A stretch of DNA of 64,000 bases, taken from Fomitopsis serialis (lineage: Eukaryota > Basidiomycota > Agaricomycetes > Polyporales > Fomitopsidaceae). The stretch covers positions 186,001-250,000 of the forward strand of contig NW_025955004.1 of the NCBI RefSeq assembly GCF_022376445.1, read 5' to 3'. How positions within the stretch are numbered: the first letter of the stretch is position 1; every line of letters starts with the position of its first letter. Shown here piece by piece: positions 49,327 to 61,744 of this stretch. The notes under the pieces were generated by a model, which did no database searches, was not told where the DNA came from, and saw only the letters and a list, made by a program, of their open reading frames with translations. The position numbers were made by a program, and so were the translations under genes.

Positions 49327-50860
49327 GGCCAGCGACGCCTTTGGCTAGCTTCCTAGCCCAGCTCACTGAGTAGAACGAGGTCTGAGGGTAAGGATAAGTC
49401 GAGTTGGGGGTAGGTGGAAGACCGTAAGCGGTGGCTGAGCGCTCATACTGTGGCCTTTCCATACTCTTTCCGTCCGGGACAGTTGCGGAACAGCATGCTG
49501 AACCTGACTACCTACCAAGACATGCTAAGGCTAACCGAACGCAGGATACTATGGGAGAAGCCGCATGTGTCCCTGCGCTCGTTGCGCCTGCAGTGGTGGC
49601 GGGTACTACTATGTAGTAAGTATTAAGTACTGTGCCCCTCTGCCAGGCGGCGTTCACCCTGACAGGGCCATAACGAGGTATCTCCACAAGTATATGTGCT
49701 AGCAAGGCACTAGGATCTGTGTGTATGTCACTGGATGTTGTCCTCTCAGCCATTGGTATGTACAGGTCTCATCAAGCCAAGAATAAGAATTTATGCCTCA
49801 AACTCGACTGCGGCAAGCATCTCGCGCGCGGCGGTATAGTACATTAGTATGTACCGTCATATGTACACATCCTCTGCCTTGCTGACATCAAATAGTCTCC
49901 CCAAGCAGACATATGTAGACAGTTCCTTCGAAGCTTCGTGCCTCAGGATCCTTGTCTGACACCCAGTCTGCCGCGACTCGCCCCGCGTGCGATCGAACAT
50001 TCTTCCGAGGTACTTAGTTGTTCCACCGCTACCACTTCAACACATGCCTCTGGCCGATAAAGGTGCGGTCCTCGCTTCTCGCCGTGGCATTTGTATCTGC
50101 GCAATCGTGTCTTCTCCGAGCACGTCGTGTAGTTCTCGTACTCTGTAGGTACAGTCGTACTGGCATTTCTGTGTTGCTTCGATGCTCGTTGTCTGATTTA
50201 CCGGACATCGCCAATACTTAACCCACCCATTGATGACCCTGCGACATATATTCAGCTGCTCGTGGCAGCTGTGAGGATGGGGGCTGAATATGGTGAGCTA
50301 TGAGTGTCCTATTGTCCTATTGACACACACTACCCGAATACCATTGGATGCATCCAGTATCGACGGAACCCCGTTCCATCATTGACCCTCGAATGTCTAT
50401 CCAGAGCACACAACAGTCATACCGCTGTGTGTCCAATTCTCCACCATTTAGGAAATGGACATATGTTGTGCTACATATGACCATTACTTAGTGGGCGCGA
50501 CGCCGTTTCCCCACACCAGCGACGATTTTTCGACCTCCGTTCCGGCCATGGTCATTAATATTCAGCATCCTGAGATTGCAGAGTGAATCAGCGAAGTGGT
50601 ATCACTGATGATGACGACCCTCACTCACGGCACTACGGAGATGGGGATCGCGAGGATGTCAATGGCATGTCGCCTCGAGTACCTCATCATCTCGACCCTG
50701 TGGCTACGCCTCTCCTTTCAAGTTGGCATTTGTCTCTTCAGCTGGCATGCTGGTACGTATCTCTACCACGTCCGTCTTCCAGTTGTCGAATTCTTGGAAG
50801 TTGTGCACAGTGCTATCAAAATACTCAATCATTCTCCACATTTTGACTCGGTCCATGATA
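49327..50860. other. Intergenic region, no supported gene
   Basis: 1.5 kb between two minus-strand genes. Only short frames; a hydrophobic plus-strand stretch near 50680-50750 (LEYLIISTLWLRLSFQVGIC) may be a membrane gene fragment. Confidence 0.4.
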
Positions 50861-52217
50861 TTATACGTACGTCACTATACCTCGTCCATGCGAGTGGGGC
50901 ATCTTCTGCCTGACGAGCTCGTCCCACCGATTGTGCCGTTCTCGGAGTGCTAAACCCATCCCAAACTGTTCATCGCCAGATGCCCAACTGTCGTTATCAT
51001 AGTGAATGCCTATACAGACGCCGCGCGATGCAATAGTACCGGAGAAGCGCTTCTCCTGCAGTATACTGTCCAATCGCGCCAGGGCATCATCCCGTCCCAT
51101 TGTCGTCAGCATTCCGTCCAAGTCATCGGCCATGTGGGCTGTCCGGACCACCAACATAACAGACATAGCCTGGAAGTGTTTCGAGACGATGTGAGACAAG
51201 ATATGCGGGATCCAGGGCCACTCCGCAAAGGGGTGGTACAGCCAGATCGCCAACCTCCGCAGGTGGTCGTGGCGTGAAAAGTTGTAGTGTCGCGCTGTAG
51301 GCATGAAACAATCAGCCAAGTGGCGAGGTAGAAAACTGAGAAAACTTTCCAACCGTGGCATCAATGCTACCATCGCGAACAGGAAAACGGGGATCAATAT
51401 GGAGTGCAACCGTCTCTGCAGATGCGGAACTCGCATCCAGCACAGTCTGGCTTCTGCTGGTTGCCGATCGCGAGGATGGATCTACCTCGCCGACCACTCC
51501 AAGATTGAGAAAGCGTACTCGAGAAGCCCAGCTGATCTGCACAAAGAATTCTTCGACTGCTGGCGCAGCCCATCGCACTTCAAGACCCTCCAGATTTGCA
51601 CAGTTCAGTGGGAGAGAGACTGGGGAGACTTGCTGTTTCTGCAAGCAACTGACGTTGACGCACCATAGGGCCCTAAGCCTCGGGAGTGCTGACACGAGGC
51701 AGGACAGCTGGGCAACGCTCGACAAGGTGACTTTGCGGACGATCAGTGTGCCAATGGAGCCGAAAGCAGCGAGGTAGGCGATGTCCTCCCTTCGGACCGA
51801 GCCGGTGGTCCATTCAGCGTCTTGAATGGTGATCCTCCACAACGCGGGAGCTCTGTTCGCGAGCATGGCGGCAAACGTCCCCAAGTGCCGGATCGGTTGA
51901 CGCTTCCCGGGAGAAGCACCCGATATGACGACCTGCCGAACGACCTCACGGAGGCGAGGTTTTGCGTGGAGTGTCTTGGAGAGCGAGAGAACGTCCTTCC
52001 TATCTCGTAGATGGATGCGTTGACGCAGATGGTACCACGTCAGGAAGTACCAGTCTTGGCATACGAGCGCGCAGGATGCAAGAGTGGACACATGCGGCTC
52101 GTCCGCCACGAAATGATGACTGATATCCCATCCCATCGCTATGTGGTTGATGATCCGCTCGCAGACTTCCACGGGAAGCTGCAGGGTCGAAGGACAGTGA
52201 GAGGAGCCCTCGGACAT
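50861..52217 (-). CDS. F-box protein
   Basis: The start is ATG 52217. The F-box is at residues about 12-70 (LQLPVEVCERIINHIA, STLASCALVCQDWYFLTWYH), the Skp1-binding module of SCF ubiquitin ligases. The rest is a leucine-rich-type sensor region (ITIQDAEWTTG, VSALPRLRALWCVNVSCL, CANLEGLEVRW, VRFLNLGVVGE). A short intron at about 51350-51300 joins the second exon (HYNFSRHDHLRRLAIWLYHP to the stop at 50861). Around 420 aa. F-box genes are greatly expanded in Agaricomycetes; the target is unknown. Confidence 0.8.
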
Positions 52218-53792
52218 TGCGGCTGTACTGTATTACACATGCGTAACCTTTTTCAGTACCCGCGTCCACTGGACAGTGACACTTACATCGGCTCGACTCT
52301 ATCCATTTCGTTGAAATGAGAAATGCGCGGCTACGTCGTGTCGGTCGTCGGTTCGCGAGGTATGGACGACCGTCTGTGGCCACAACGCTAAAGCGCGATT
52401 TCAGTAATGATATTCATTGGCGAAAGCGGAGTCGTACCTCACAAGGACTTCTGGGCTCTTGGCGTACTGCAAAAACTCCAAAGTGAACGAAGGGGACAGA
52501 GCAGGGACAGCGAAAGCAATGATAAGTGATGTACGTGTACATGTGACGTGTGGTTGTAATCTCCCGTAGGCAAACCACAAACACGACCTCTTTGACCGGG
52601 GGAGGGAGGGCGTAGTGCGGCTAACCGGCTAAAAACACGCCAGTCAGGCCTATAGAAACCCTTGCGAACCTTGAGCCGGTGAATAGGATGCTGATTGATG
52701 ATCAAGGTGGACCACAGAGACGTGGGATCGATGCTGCGCAGGGTCCTGAACCGGGGAAGGGCACACGCAGGCCAGTTCCGCATTCAATTCAGTGCCAGCG
52801 AGATATATGTGTATCGTGTCTCTAGGATGCGTCGCAACCAGTTCATTTGGCCACATACACATCAAGACATGGGCTAAACCTCGGCACTGTGCGGTCGCGG
52901 GGTCAACACAACACTCCGGCAAGACGAGGAACATGCGGACGCTCATACCTGGCCAGTACTACCCAGCCTCATCATGACTTCTTCATCTCTTCGAGCGCCA
53001 GCATAGTCGTAGAGATTCGACCGCCCCATTTGACATATCGACACTCATGCATCCCGAGTTGGCGTAATCGTTGCGACGGCTCTGCGCAGTGCCAGCCGGC
53101 GCGAATGGGATACACAGGCTCGGACTCCGATGCCTGCTGTTCATGCCCCGTCTCCGCGTGCGCGAGGCTGTGCAGTTACCAGGTCGAGCGCGATGCGAAC
53201 ATTGAGCAGAGATGAGTAAACATCGGTGTTGGATGGGCGTACGTTCCAAAAGGGGACGAGATGTGGTCAATATGAACGATAGCCACATAGCATGACATCT
53301 GCATTCAGCAAATACGACCTCAGCGAAGCCATACGAATTGAGCGGTACCGGACGACACACCAGTGATGCGCTCATTCGGAATTTCGACTGACGCCTCAAA
53401 TAACAGGTAGACGAGGCAAACGAAGGACTGTACCTATTCATACGCATGTAAATATGCCAGAGGCATGCGCGGACGTGATACATATCAACACGGAGCATGC
53501 GCACATACACGAAGGTAATCAACTTGCCCTGTTGTGGAGATATGCGACACGCAGTGATTGGCCATTTGAGACATACCTGTAACGGGCCACACTTGCGTCC
53601 CACTGCCCATGATGGCAAACTTGTGTCGTTGTAGCTGCGTCGTTGTACAAATTTGTGAAACCACGGAAGTGAACGTCTCGACAGCAATCATTGCTCTTTA
53701 TATTCCTTGCAACATCGAGTGGCAAGTGAGATACAGTAGGTGTTTGCAGAGGTGAACGATCCGAGACCGAGTTATAGGGGTGTCGTAACCAG
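52218..53792. other. Intergenic region, no supported gene
   Basis: A 234-residue minus-strand open frame (52983-53687) is rich in Arg, Cys, Ser and Trp and looks non-coding. A CT/GGGAGGGAGGG tract is near 52600. Nothing else seen. Confidence 0.4.
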
Positions 53793-54761
53793 TTACGCAT
53801 AAAACTTGCGGTTCGGGTTCGGGCCAAACAGATTGTTCCGGATTTCAGGCAACATCTGGACGAAGGACATGAGGCCAACAGGACAAACGTCGACTGTCAC
53901 GATGCTGGACGTACCCTATCCTCCAATAGTCTCAACCGCTCATCAAGGGTGTTGTCGATGGTGATGCGCGAGGTCCCGCTCACAAGCTTCACACCACCGG
54001 CACTGTAGCGCAGAGGTCGCAATGAGCAACCCTGCAGCAATTGTGTGCACAAAGACTCACAGATCCTTGCTGAGTGTTCCCTCTACCGTGACAGAGACCG
54101 TCCGCCCGCTGATCTCGATGTACTGCTTCGAGGCGCCATCCGCCGCGCGGGCGACGATCTCGACGTCCGTCTCGCGCGCGTGGACGGTGACATCTGGCTC
54201 GAGCTGCTGGAGGAAGCCCTGCACGATTACGCCCTCGAGGAACTGCACGTAGCGCGACTCGTCCTGCGCGAGATCGTTAACAAGCTCGCGCGCGGAGAGG
54301 AAGAGGTCCTGGAGGTGCTCCTCGCGCTGCTGCAAGAGCCGCAGTCGGGATTTGTTCGTCAGGGTGGATTGTGCACTGGGTGTACGCCGTGGTCAGTAAA
54401 AGACCGGCGGTTAGAGTGCACCACATACATCTTCTGCGCAACCTCCGCACCCTTACGCTTCTTCTCGTACTGCGCGTCGATGGCTTGCTGCTCCTGCTTC
54501 ACCAGCTTCGCCTAGACTCGCTCTAGGCTTCAACACACGTCCAATGCATTACAATGGGGGACGCACCTTCTCAATCGCAAACTCCTCGTCGGCCTTCACG
54601 CGAATCTCTCGCGCCTTTTCCAACGCCTCCTGCCTGATGAAGGCCACCTGGCCACAGCAACAGCGTCATGAGTCGGTCCATCTCGTCGTGCAACGTAGCG
54701 AGCACACCATCTTGTTCATCTCCGTGAGCACTTCATCATCGTTGAGCGGTCTTGTTGCCAT
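53793..54761 (-). CDS. VMA4: V-type proton ATPase subunit E
   Basis: Subunit E forms the peripheral stalk (with G) of the vacuolar H+-ATPase. Start ATG 54761 (MATRPLNDDEVLTEMNKM), then an N-terminal helix VAFIRQEALEKAREIRVKA and DEEFAIEKAKLVKQEQ, continuing as QYEKKRKGAEVAQKM. The next exon has SRLRLLQQREEHLQDLF and VQFLEGVIVQGFLQQLEPDV; the C-terminus is GGVKLVSGTSRITIDNTLDE, RLRLLEDR, then MLPEIRNNLFGPNPNRKFYA ending at 53793. Five short introns, about 230 aa, full family length. Confidence 0.95.
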
Positions 54762-55122
54762 CGTAGTAAGTTTGTGTGATAGTCAGTGATCCTAGTCGAG
54801 AGTTGGTCGCACGGAAACACTGAGCTGTGGCTGAGGGGCAGGGCTGAAGTCATCGCCATATCCGGGAGTGTAAGCGCTCGTTGTATCACCGGCGCGACCG
54901 TCCTCTCTTTGCAACGACCATCATGACACGAACGACTGTGAACAACACGTTCCTACAATCGTGCTTTACTACTGAAAGGACTAGAAACAAGGAGGTACGA
55001 GTTCTGTTGTACAGGTAATGCGTTAACTTGATCTCCAAGAATATTTCCTGGTAAGCACAGTATGTCGCGGTTAACTTCATTCCTACGCGTGCAGGGAACT
55101 GACTTCGACTGCTTTGAACTAG
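54762..55122. other. Intergenic region upstream of VMA4
   Basis: 360 bp between the VMA4 start and the aminotransferase stop on the same strand; no gene seen. Confidence 0.5.
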
Positions 55123-56792
55123 TTAATCCGCGAAGAAGCGCTTGAGAGCTCTCCCGAGCGTCGATAGACCTGTCGTCATGATCTCCTCCGTCCCGCAATA
55201 AGTCAGGCGGAAATAGTTCAATCGCTATTGAGTCGCAATAGTTGAGCGGAACGAGCAAGAGATGCGCAAGACTCTACTCACGTCCTCAATATTATCTTCG
55301 GGATCACCATACTGCGCGTCTGAGTCTACTTTGAAGATGGACGCGGGCATCACCACCAGACCTTCGTCAAGGCACGTGTCGAACAACTCCTCCATTAGTT
55401 GCTTGCAATTCGTGCGAGGAACCTTCACTTCTTCAGAGCTCGCGATACTTTTCCGGTATCTAGGATGCTTGCTGATATGAATACGCGTCCAGACGAACAT
55501 ACCGGCTTCCGGCGCGATCGCCTCCGCAAGGCCAGTAGTGGCGACTTCTTTGGCGAACAAGTCGAGGAAGAAGTCGCAGCGGCGCTTGTACTCCATCCCG
55601 AGACCGCGTACCCACTTGTCGAACCCCGGTAGCTGCCACCCTTCTGGACCTAGGAGCTCGCTGAGGAACATCTGGCCGAACGCGTGGGGGTGCTGGCTGG
55701 ACGCGTCCGTGAGAGCGACTAGCTGCTCGTGGAACTGCGCGCTGGACGTTATCCACCCGAGCCGCGTGCCCGGAGCAATGACCTTGCTGAACGAGTCGAC
55801 CCGGACGACACGTTCATCTACATCCATTGACAAGAAGGACGGGGTGAATGTTGTATCTGCGGCAGAATTCGAGGGGAACTGCAAGAAGTAGTACGGATCT
55901 GCAAATTCGACATCCTCAGGGGAAGTCAGCCCGTATGGATAGGTTTCGCTCACCGTCTTCGATAATGATGAGGTCGAATCGTTGAGCAAGCTCATAGATC
56001 TTCCGGCGCCGCTCTACACTCAACGTCGAACCTGTTGGATTTTGTCCACATCTACGCGTGGGTGGTCAGTCACGCACGATGCTCTGCCCCGTCGTTGATA
56101 CTGACGGGATGGTATAGAGAACATGCGGTCTTGGTCCTCGCGTGGCGTCCCAATTCACCATTATCTTCTCCAACTGTTCCGGAAGCATCCCTCCGTCGTC
56201 CATCCTTACCGGGACCCATTTGATACCTTGCGGGATGGCCGCTTGGACGAGCGCGCTGAACGTGAACTCGTCCGCGAGGAAGTGGTCCCCAGGGTTCCCG
56301 AACAGCCGGAAGCACTTCGTGACAGCATCTCCGTTCCCGAGCGTCAAGGTTATGACGTGATTCGGCGGGTGGTGGTACGCGTGCGCGAGCTCTGAGACTG
56401 CCTTCTGCGTCTCGACGTGCCCGGCCCCGTTCGTGTACTGCATGGCCTTCTTGACAGGGAGGACAGAAGGCCCGTCGCGCGTCGCGCTGATTACTTGCGT
56501 TGCCGTGTTGGAGCCCTCTGTCTTCCAGGCTGCGACGGGGTCGTCGCCCCAGGGAGAGGCGATCTCAAACAACACTTTTTTGATTGGGTAGAGTGTGTTT
56601 GGAGGATCGCCTGCGTCATGAGGGTCGTTCGTGAGGACCACTATTATGTCTCATATTACGATCTGACAGACCGTTGGCTAGAGACACCATATTTGGCTTG
56701 CGCGAAGCAAGTCGCCAGATCTCTTTCATGGCCGTAGGTTTGCGGAGACGCGCTTCCGCGGAGAGGTGGTGGGACAGATCAATGTTAGCCAT
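55123..56792 (-). CDS. PLP-dependent class I/II aminotransferase (aromatic/2-aminoadipate type)
   Basis: ATG 56792 gives MANIDLSHHLSAEARLRKPT and MKEIWRLASRKPNMVSLANG. After a 61-nt intron: DPPNTLYPIKKVLFEIASPW, MQYTNGAGHVETQKAVSELA, ITLTLGNGDAVTKCFRLFGN, then CGQNPTGSTLSVERRRKIYE, DLIIIEDDPYYFLQF, and the PLP-lysine motif VDSFSKVIAPGTRLGW. The last exons end in NYFRLTYCGTEEIMTTGLST and ALKRFFAD (stop 55123). The layout matches fungal Aro8-type enzymes acting on aromatic amino acids or 2-aminoadipate. All key residues (NPTG Asn, DDPYY, Lys in SFSK) are present. A TATATAAG box lies 81-88 bp upstream (56873-56880). Confidence 0.92.
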
Positions 56793-56872
56793 TGTCCGCG
56801 GTAGTTCGTCTGCGGCGATAGTGAAGTACGTGGGGTTTGAGGGCGTTGGTCGCTGAGACTCGGTGCGTTGTT

Positions 56873-56880
56873 CTTATATA
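56873..56880 (-). promoter_or_regulatory. TATA box of the aminotransferase gene
   Basis: TATATAAG on the minus strand, 81-88 bp before the ATG, with an in-frame stop in the leader supporting that start. Confidence 0.6.
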
Positions 56881-58063
56881 CAAGATTGGCGCGAGCTCGT
56901 CTCCAGACTCCGGCGAGATCGCAGAATATGACTGGTGGCGTGTCAGTCGCTTGACAGGACCATCAGTCGGTGGTTTGCACTGGTGGGTAGATCGATAGAC
57001 AGCGAGAAATATACATCTTCGTCCCGTTGCTAAAGCCGGATCAGGTGAACCCTACGGCAATCCGCGAATTGTGCCTTGATTTGGTGCATGAGGCTGAGAC
57101 CAAGAGCTCTGCAGGTTCACGAGTCGGATCAGGGAACAGATACCGGGTGCGAATGCGCCTCAATGTGTCATCGAGCTTGCTTATCTCACGGGGCTGGCCT
57201 AGCTTGACTGTCTACACTCCGCGAAACTGGTGGCATCTCCGTGACAATGACGATGATGGTTTGACGCGGTGTGTTAGCGAACGTTATAAGCATGAAGCGG
57301 TGGACTTGCAGAAGGCATCCCCGTCGCGACTTACATATGATGCAGGCGGCTGAGTGGCGTGTTATAGGACGAATGGCTAGGCATCCATGGTTGGTGGCTA
57401 GTGAGTAGCTATAGCCGGTGATGGTTTGTCCTGAAGCTGCATTGCTGGTCACTAAATGGTTCGCGCGTTACAGTAATGAATTTGCTGTTCCCGATCGTAT
57501 GAGACACGCGCACTTACCCCTCTCCAGCAACATGAGGACCGCGCGAGACCCACAATCACGGTGGGACCCAGGATACGATCAGACTTGCAGGACGATTACC
57601 GCCTTCGCTTCTGGTGTTATCCAATTGGTGCACGACAAGGGGCTGGACATGTTCATGCCGATTATGCGGACTGATGACTACGAAATCGGTGCATGGCGTT
57701 TGACTCCTGTGATAACTGGATTATATTGCGAGTCGGCGAAATAGAGTATGCAATACAGTAGAACCGGTACCAGAGAGTGATGAAAAGCAATGCGGAAAAG
57801 AGTGTGTACATATAGTATCAAGACGACAAGATCAGAGGGACTGAGATTGTCTATGGGCTACAAGCAGGGTATGACAAATGAGCGGCGAGAAGAGAACGTA
57901 CACGAGTCATACATCAGTCGACCGTCCAGCAGCGATGAAACATCGTAGCGACATAAAATAAGCTGAGAGCTCCATGTGAACGGCAGTTGTGGTGCACGAC
58001 CAGCGCGCATCTGTATGTTCGACTTGCGGTGCCAACGACCCGAACCCCCTATTCCAAAGGACT
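56881..58063. other. Intergenic region, no supported gene
   Basis: Contains a 108-residue plus-strand open frame (57418-57744) without motif or splice support. Confidence 0.4.
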
Positions 58064-58890
58064 CTACTGTTCCAACAACTTGAGCTCTAGATCTTCAAGG
58101 GTGCCAAAGATATTGGGAAACTTCTCGAGCAGATCTTGAGCCAGTTCCGGGCGTTCCTTAAGGAGTTCCTGCAGATCTTGGATGACGTGCCAGAGCTTAG
58201 TGGGATCGCTGGCCTCTTGCTGAGCGTCGGTTGGGGTAGAAAGAGACAGAACGGGACAATTCGCGAACAGATTGATAGCAATTTCAGGGCGTTCCTCGAC
58301 GAGCTTCTGCACGTCTCTTAGAACGGCCAAGGCCTGGGCAGGATCGCAGGGGGTTTGACTGTCGGTCACGGGATAACGACGACTAGTAGGAAGACCATGG
58401 GTTAGTATGAGATGCGCGGAGGAGTGATTTTAGTAAAAGACCCACGCATCGCATTTCAGGCTATGCCTTCGTGCATTCTCTTTCCTCGTACCGAGCGGAT
58501 GTTCCTTTCCGCACCAAGGGCATCGCCAGGTAAACTTCCAGCCGTGTTGGTCTATGATATGTCGGAAGACCGATATCGTCTGGATTTCCCTGAATTCCCT
58601 ACGATGGCCATCCGGCCAAGGGCAACGGTGTGGTTCATGGATCCCGTGAGCGGAGGCTAGGTGTGCCGCGACCCCTTTCACCGTCGGCGTCACAATTACC
58701 GTGCACCCGTAGAGCCTGCAAGGAAACGGTGTCTTATAATCAGAGACTTCTGACTTCTCTGCCACGAGAATAGGCGCGTTTGGATCGTTGTGACTACTAT
58801 CTGAGAGTCTATAGAAGCGTTTTCAGCGGGAAGGACTGGACGCTAAGGATATCACACGTACCCCTGACTGTTACCGGAATGTGAGGCCAT
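58064..58890 (-). CDS. Small zinc-finger-like protein with C-terminal helical repeat, 236 aa
   Basis: Exons 58890-58862, 58808-58446 and 58382-58064 total 711 nt. Intron 2 (63 nt) has GTGGGT, a consensus TACTAAC branch and a good acceptor. It links two open frames that otherwise both lack an ATG. The protein has three Cys/His clusters: CRLYGC with HLASAH, CPWPDGH with FRHIIDQH, and CPWCGKEH with RRHSLKC, resembling degenerate C2H2 fingers. The C-terminal 100 residues hold a duplicated helical motif (VLRDVQKLVEERPEIAINLF and VIQDLQELLKERPELAQDLL). I do not know the family; nucleic-acid or protein binding is inferred from the fingers. Confidence 0.65.
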
Positions 58891-60442
58891 TATCGCACGA
58901 TCGATTTTAGCAGGGTTCACGGTAATGCAAAGGAAAGGCTGCAGTAGAAGAGATGTGAAAGAATATGGTTCAGTCGAAACCGAACGCTCTAGTAGGGGAG
59001 GAGCGAGTCCATGCCGCACCGCTCATGAGTCCATTAAATATGCGAGCACTAGCTATCGCGATGCGCAGAGGACAATGGTCGCGATGCCAGTGGGAGACGC
59101 ACTTGATCACGATATGAATGCGCAGAAGCGTCGTCTGGCGGGTGGCCACATCCAGATTGGGGATTCTTCTTGTAGCCAAATAATCCAATCATGGCAGATT
59201 GAACCTCGAGGCTTCGTCCATTGTCCCAATAATTAACAGCCCGGCGGAGACGGACAGACGCCAACTGACACGCTCCGCCGCGCGACAATGATATTGCAAA
59301 GCAACCAAACGGCAAAATTGCCATTCAGGGGACGCCGTGCGGCGGCCCAGCTAGGTGGCTTTGTATTCCGGCTGTATGCACGTGTCTGCATGGCAACAAG
59401 GGCCCTGTTGAGTCGAGTGGCGATGGAAGAGGCCTAGGGTTCTTCGGTATGGTTCGCGTACTTTTTGGGACGAAAATGCGCGCGCTGATGGGACGAACGA
59501 CAAAGGTGGCGAGTGCCAGTGACGTTGAATAACGGCCAGGCGGGTGTCCTTCATTCATCACAAGCTTCACGAGGACCGTCGGCGTCGTTGGCTTTTTGGA
59601 GTTGCGTGGCCCGACTACAGTCAGGGACCGTCTGTGAACAACTGCTCTGCGAAGGCGATCTGTACTGCAAGAGCCGTCCGTATCACGGTGCCGTGAGGGC
59701 GGTGCGATGCCTGATACAGTCTGAGTCTTGTCTTTGCGTCATTTTAGGGGATTTTTCTTGCGTTACCCAAGGCTGACTTGCCGGCGCGTCATGCCAATGG
59801 CGAGTGTCAAACTGTGAGGCATAAATTATCAATAGGAATGACTGATCTTATTGGTTCTTCAAAGCAATCACCTCAGCGTACAGCGATCCGAGGAGATACG
59901 TAGCGTAGATTCTTGGTGCAATGCCTTCCAGGCGAACCCAATGTCGGATCCACGTCGCGCTACTAGGCATCCGGACTCGTCGTGACGTTCGTCGGAACTT
60001 TGTGCGCGGTTCTCTCATGGAAATTACTGTTCGCTCAATGGTTCGGAACCGTACTGGTTGTTCTGTTACGCGTGCATGAGCAAAGCATCAAGTTACTCAC
60101 TGCCAGTAGGCAGCGCTTACATCGATCATTGAATTCCGTCCGCAAAGTGCAAGACATATTCGATTGCAAGTCAAGCTTAGAATTTGCTCCTCCTCACTAC
60201 AGTTGAAGCACTGAACGAGAAACAAAAACGAGCTGAAGCCGGATTCAAGTTGATGATGAGAAAAACTACGGACGCTCTAATAGAACTGTATTTCGTCGAC
60301 CACGTGACCATAAAAGCAAAGTTCGACTCAGTAGTACATGCGAGGATAGATAAAAAGATGACATGCATGTATCACTGCGGCGAAGGGAGAAGCCTATTTC
60401 AGAGAACCAAACCAACCAGGGACTGCTGCTAGATTGTGAGAT
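58891..60442. other. Intergenic region, no supported gene
   Basis: A short plus-strand frame near 60184-60432 (KQKRAEAGFKLMMRKTTDAL) follows an acceptor-like site, but no upstream exon is convincing. Confidence 0.4.
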
Positions 60443-61744
60443 CTAGTAGTCCCGCTGACGAGGTTGCCCACTCGACGATCCCTGCACAAACTCGAGGTGC
60501 TCAGACGACCCGTCGCTACCTAGAGCCAAAAATCAGACAAAATTTAAGTTGCAGAGTGCAGCGCAAGTAAACGAACCATTTTGGTTAGCATCATGATAAT
60601 CCGTCATCATTTGTTGCTGCTGCAACATCCAGTAATCGTGGATGGGATTCAGAAAACGTGTCCCGTAGCGCCTGCGTATGAGACGGCTCCTCGGGAATAC
60701 GGGAGGAGCCGGCATATCGGCGGGAGGAGGAGGCGGCGGAGGAGGGATCCATTCGGGGAAGTGGAGCGACCCTTGGGAGGTGGTTTCTGAATGGACCGAG
60801 GCTGGAGACAGGATCGGCGCTGCATCAGGGAGTACCTGAGCAGACTGCGGGGTTGGTTCCCTGCCTTGAAAGTCTTCATCAGCGCGTGCGGACGTTCCGT
60901 ACGGTGCGTACTTACTGTAAGATCCAGCGTCTCCGGCACCAGGCGAGGGTGCAAAGTGAGATCCCGCGTCTCCGGCCACGGGCGAAGGCGCATACTCTGA
61001 TCCCGCGCCCCCCACCGCACTGTCAGGCGAGGGTTCATACGTGTACTCAGACCCCGCCTCCGCTGCAGGAGAGGGCGCATACTCCGAGACCCCCCACCCG
61101 TCTGACGGCGTCGGCGGGTCCGGGATGATCTCGAAGACACCATCATTTTCCGCCTTGATGAACTTCCTGGACGCATGCGCACTGCTTGTGTTCAGACCCA
61201 TCCACGCGTCAGGACACCATTCTGCGTTGCGCGCACCCGCATCGACGCTCATGCCACGGCGCAACGGCGAGGCATCGTAGTGGCCCGGAACGGGCTCCGT
61301 CGGGCTGCGGTATCGGTCTTGCGCACGGATGGCGGCGATATCGACCTCTTCTTCCCCATCTTCTGTGTCATTGTCGCCGGCGTCGCTAAAGGCTTGCTCT
61401 ATGGCTGCGTCTGCGTCCTCGACTGCGCCCGGGCCCATGCCCTGACGCGCTTGCTCCGCAAGCGCGAGGAACATCAACGCTGGAAAATTGACAGTGTCTT
61501 GCCTCTCTTCGTGCCAGTGTATATGGATGCCTTGCCCATTAGGAGTCGCAGAGACCGACATGTACTGGAGCTGCTCAGGGCTGTAGTGCCTCAGCATCTC
61601 CGTCTGCTTCTCTATCTGCTGATCCAGCTGGCGGTTCTAATTGAAAACGGGATGATGTCAACATACGTGTAGAGTATTCCTATAAGGTAACCAAAGACTT
61701 ACACTGTCCAGGACGTTGTTATTGCGTCTTCGTCTGCTGCCCAT
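60443..61744 (-). CDS. Ser/Pro/Gly-rich hypothetical protein, 392 aa
   Basis: Exons 61744-61703, 61636-60577 and 60519-60443 total 1179 nt in frame. Start MGSRRRRNNNVLDS, then a short helix NRQLDQQIEKQTEMLRHYSP, a possible globular part (MSVSATPNGQGIHIHWHEER; FPALMFLALAEQARQG), an acidic stretch (DNDTEDGEEEVDIAAI), and 4-5 imperfect copies of SEYAPSPxAGDAGS in the centre. Then a poly-proline run (EWIPPPPPPPP), and the end GQPRQRDY. No known domain. Likely intrinsically disordered; the repeats and Pro run suggest a scaffold or nuclear protein, but this is a guess. Confidence 0.7.

Noticed and set aside
52983..53687. 234-residue minus-strand open frame
   Set aside because: Composition heavy in Arg, Cys, Ser and Trp with no domain; strong competing frames on the other strand.
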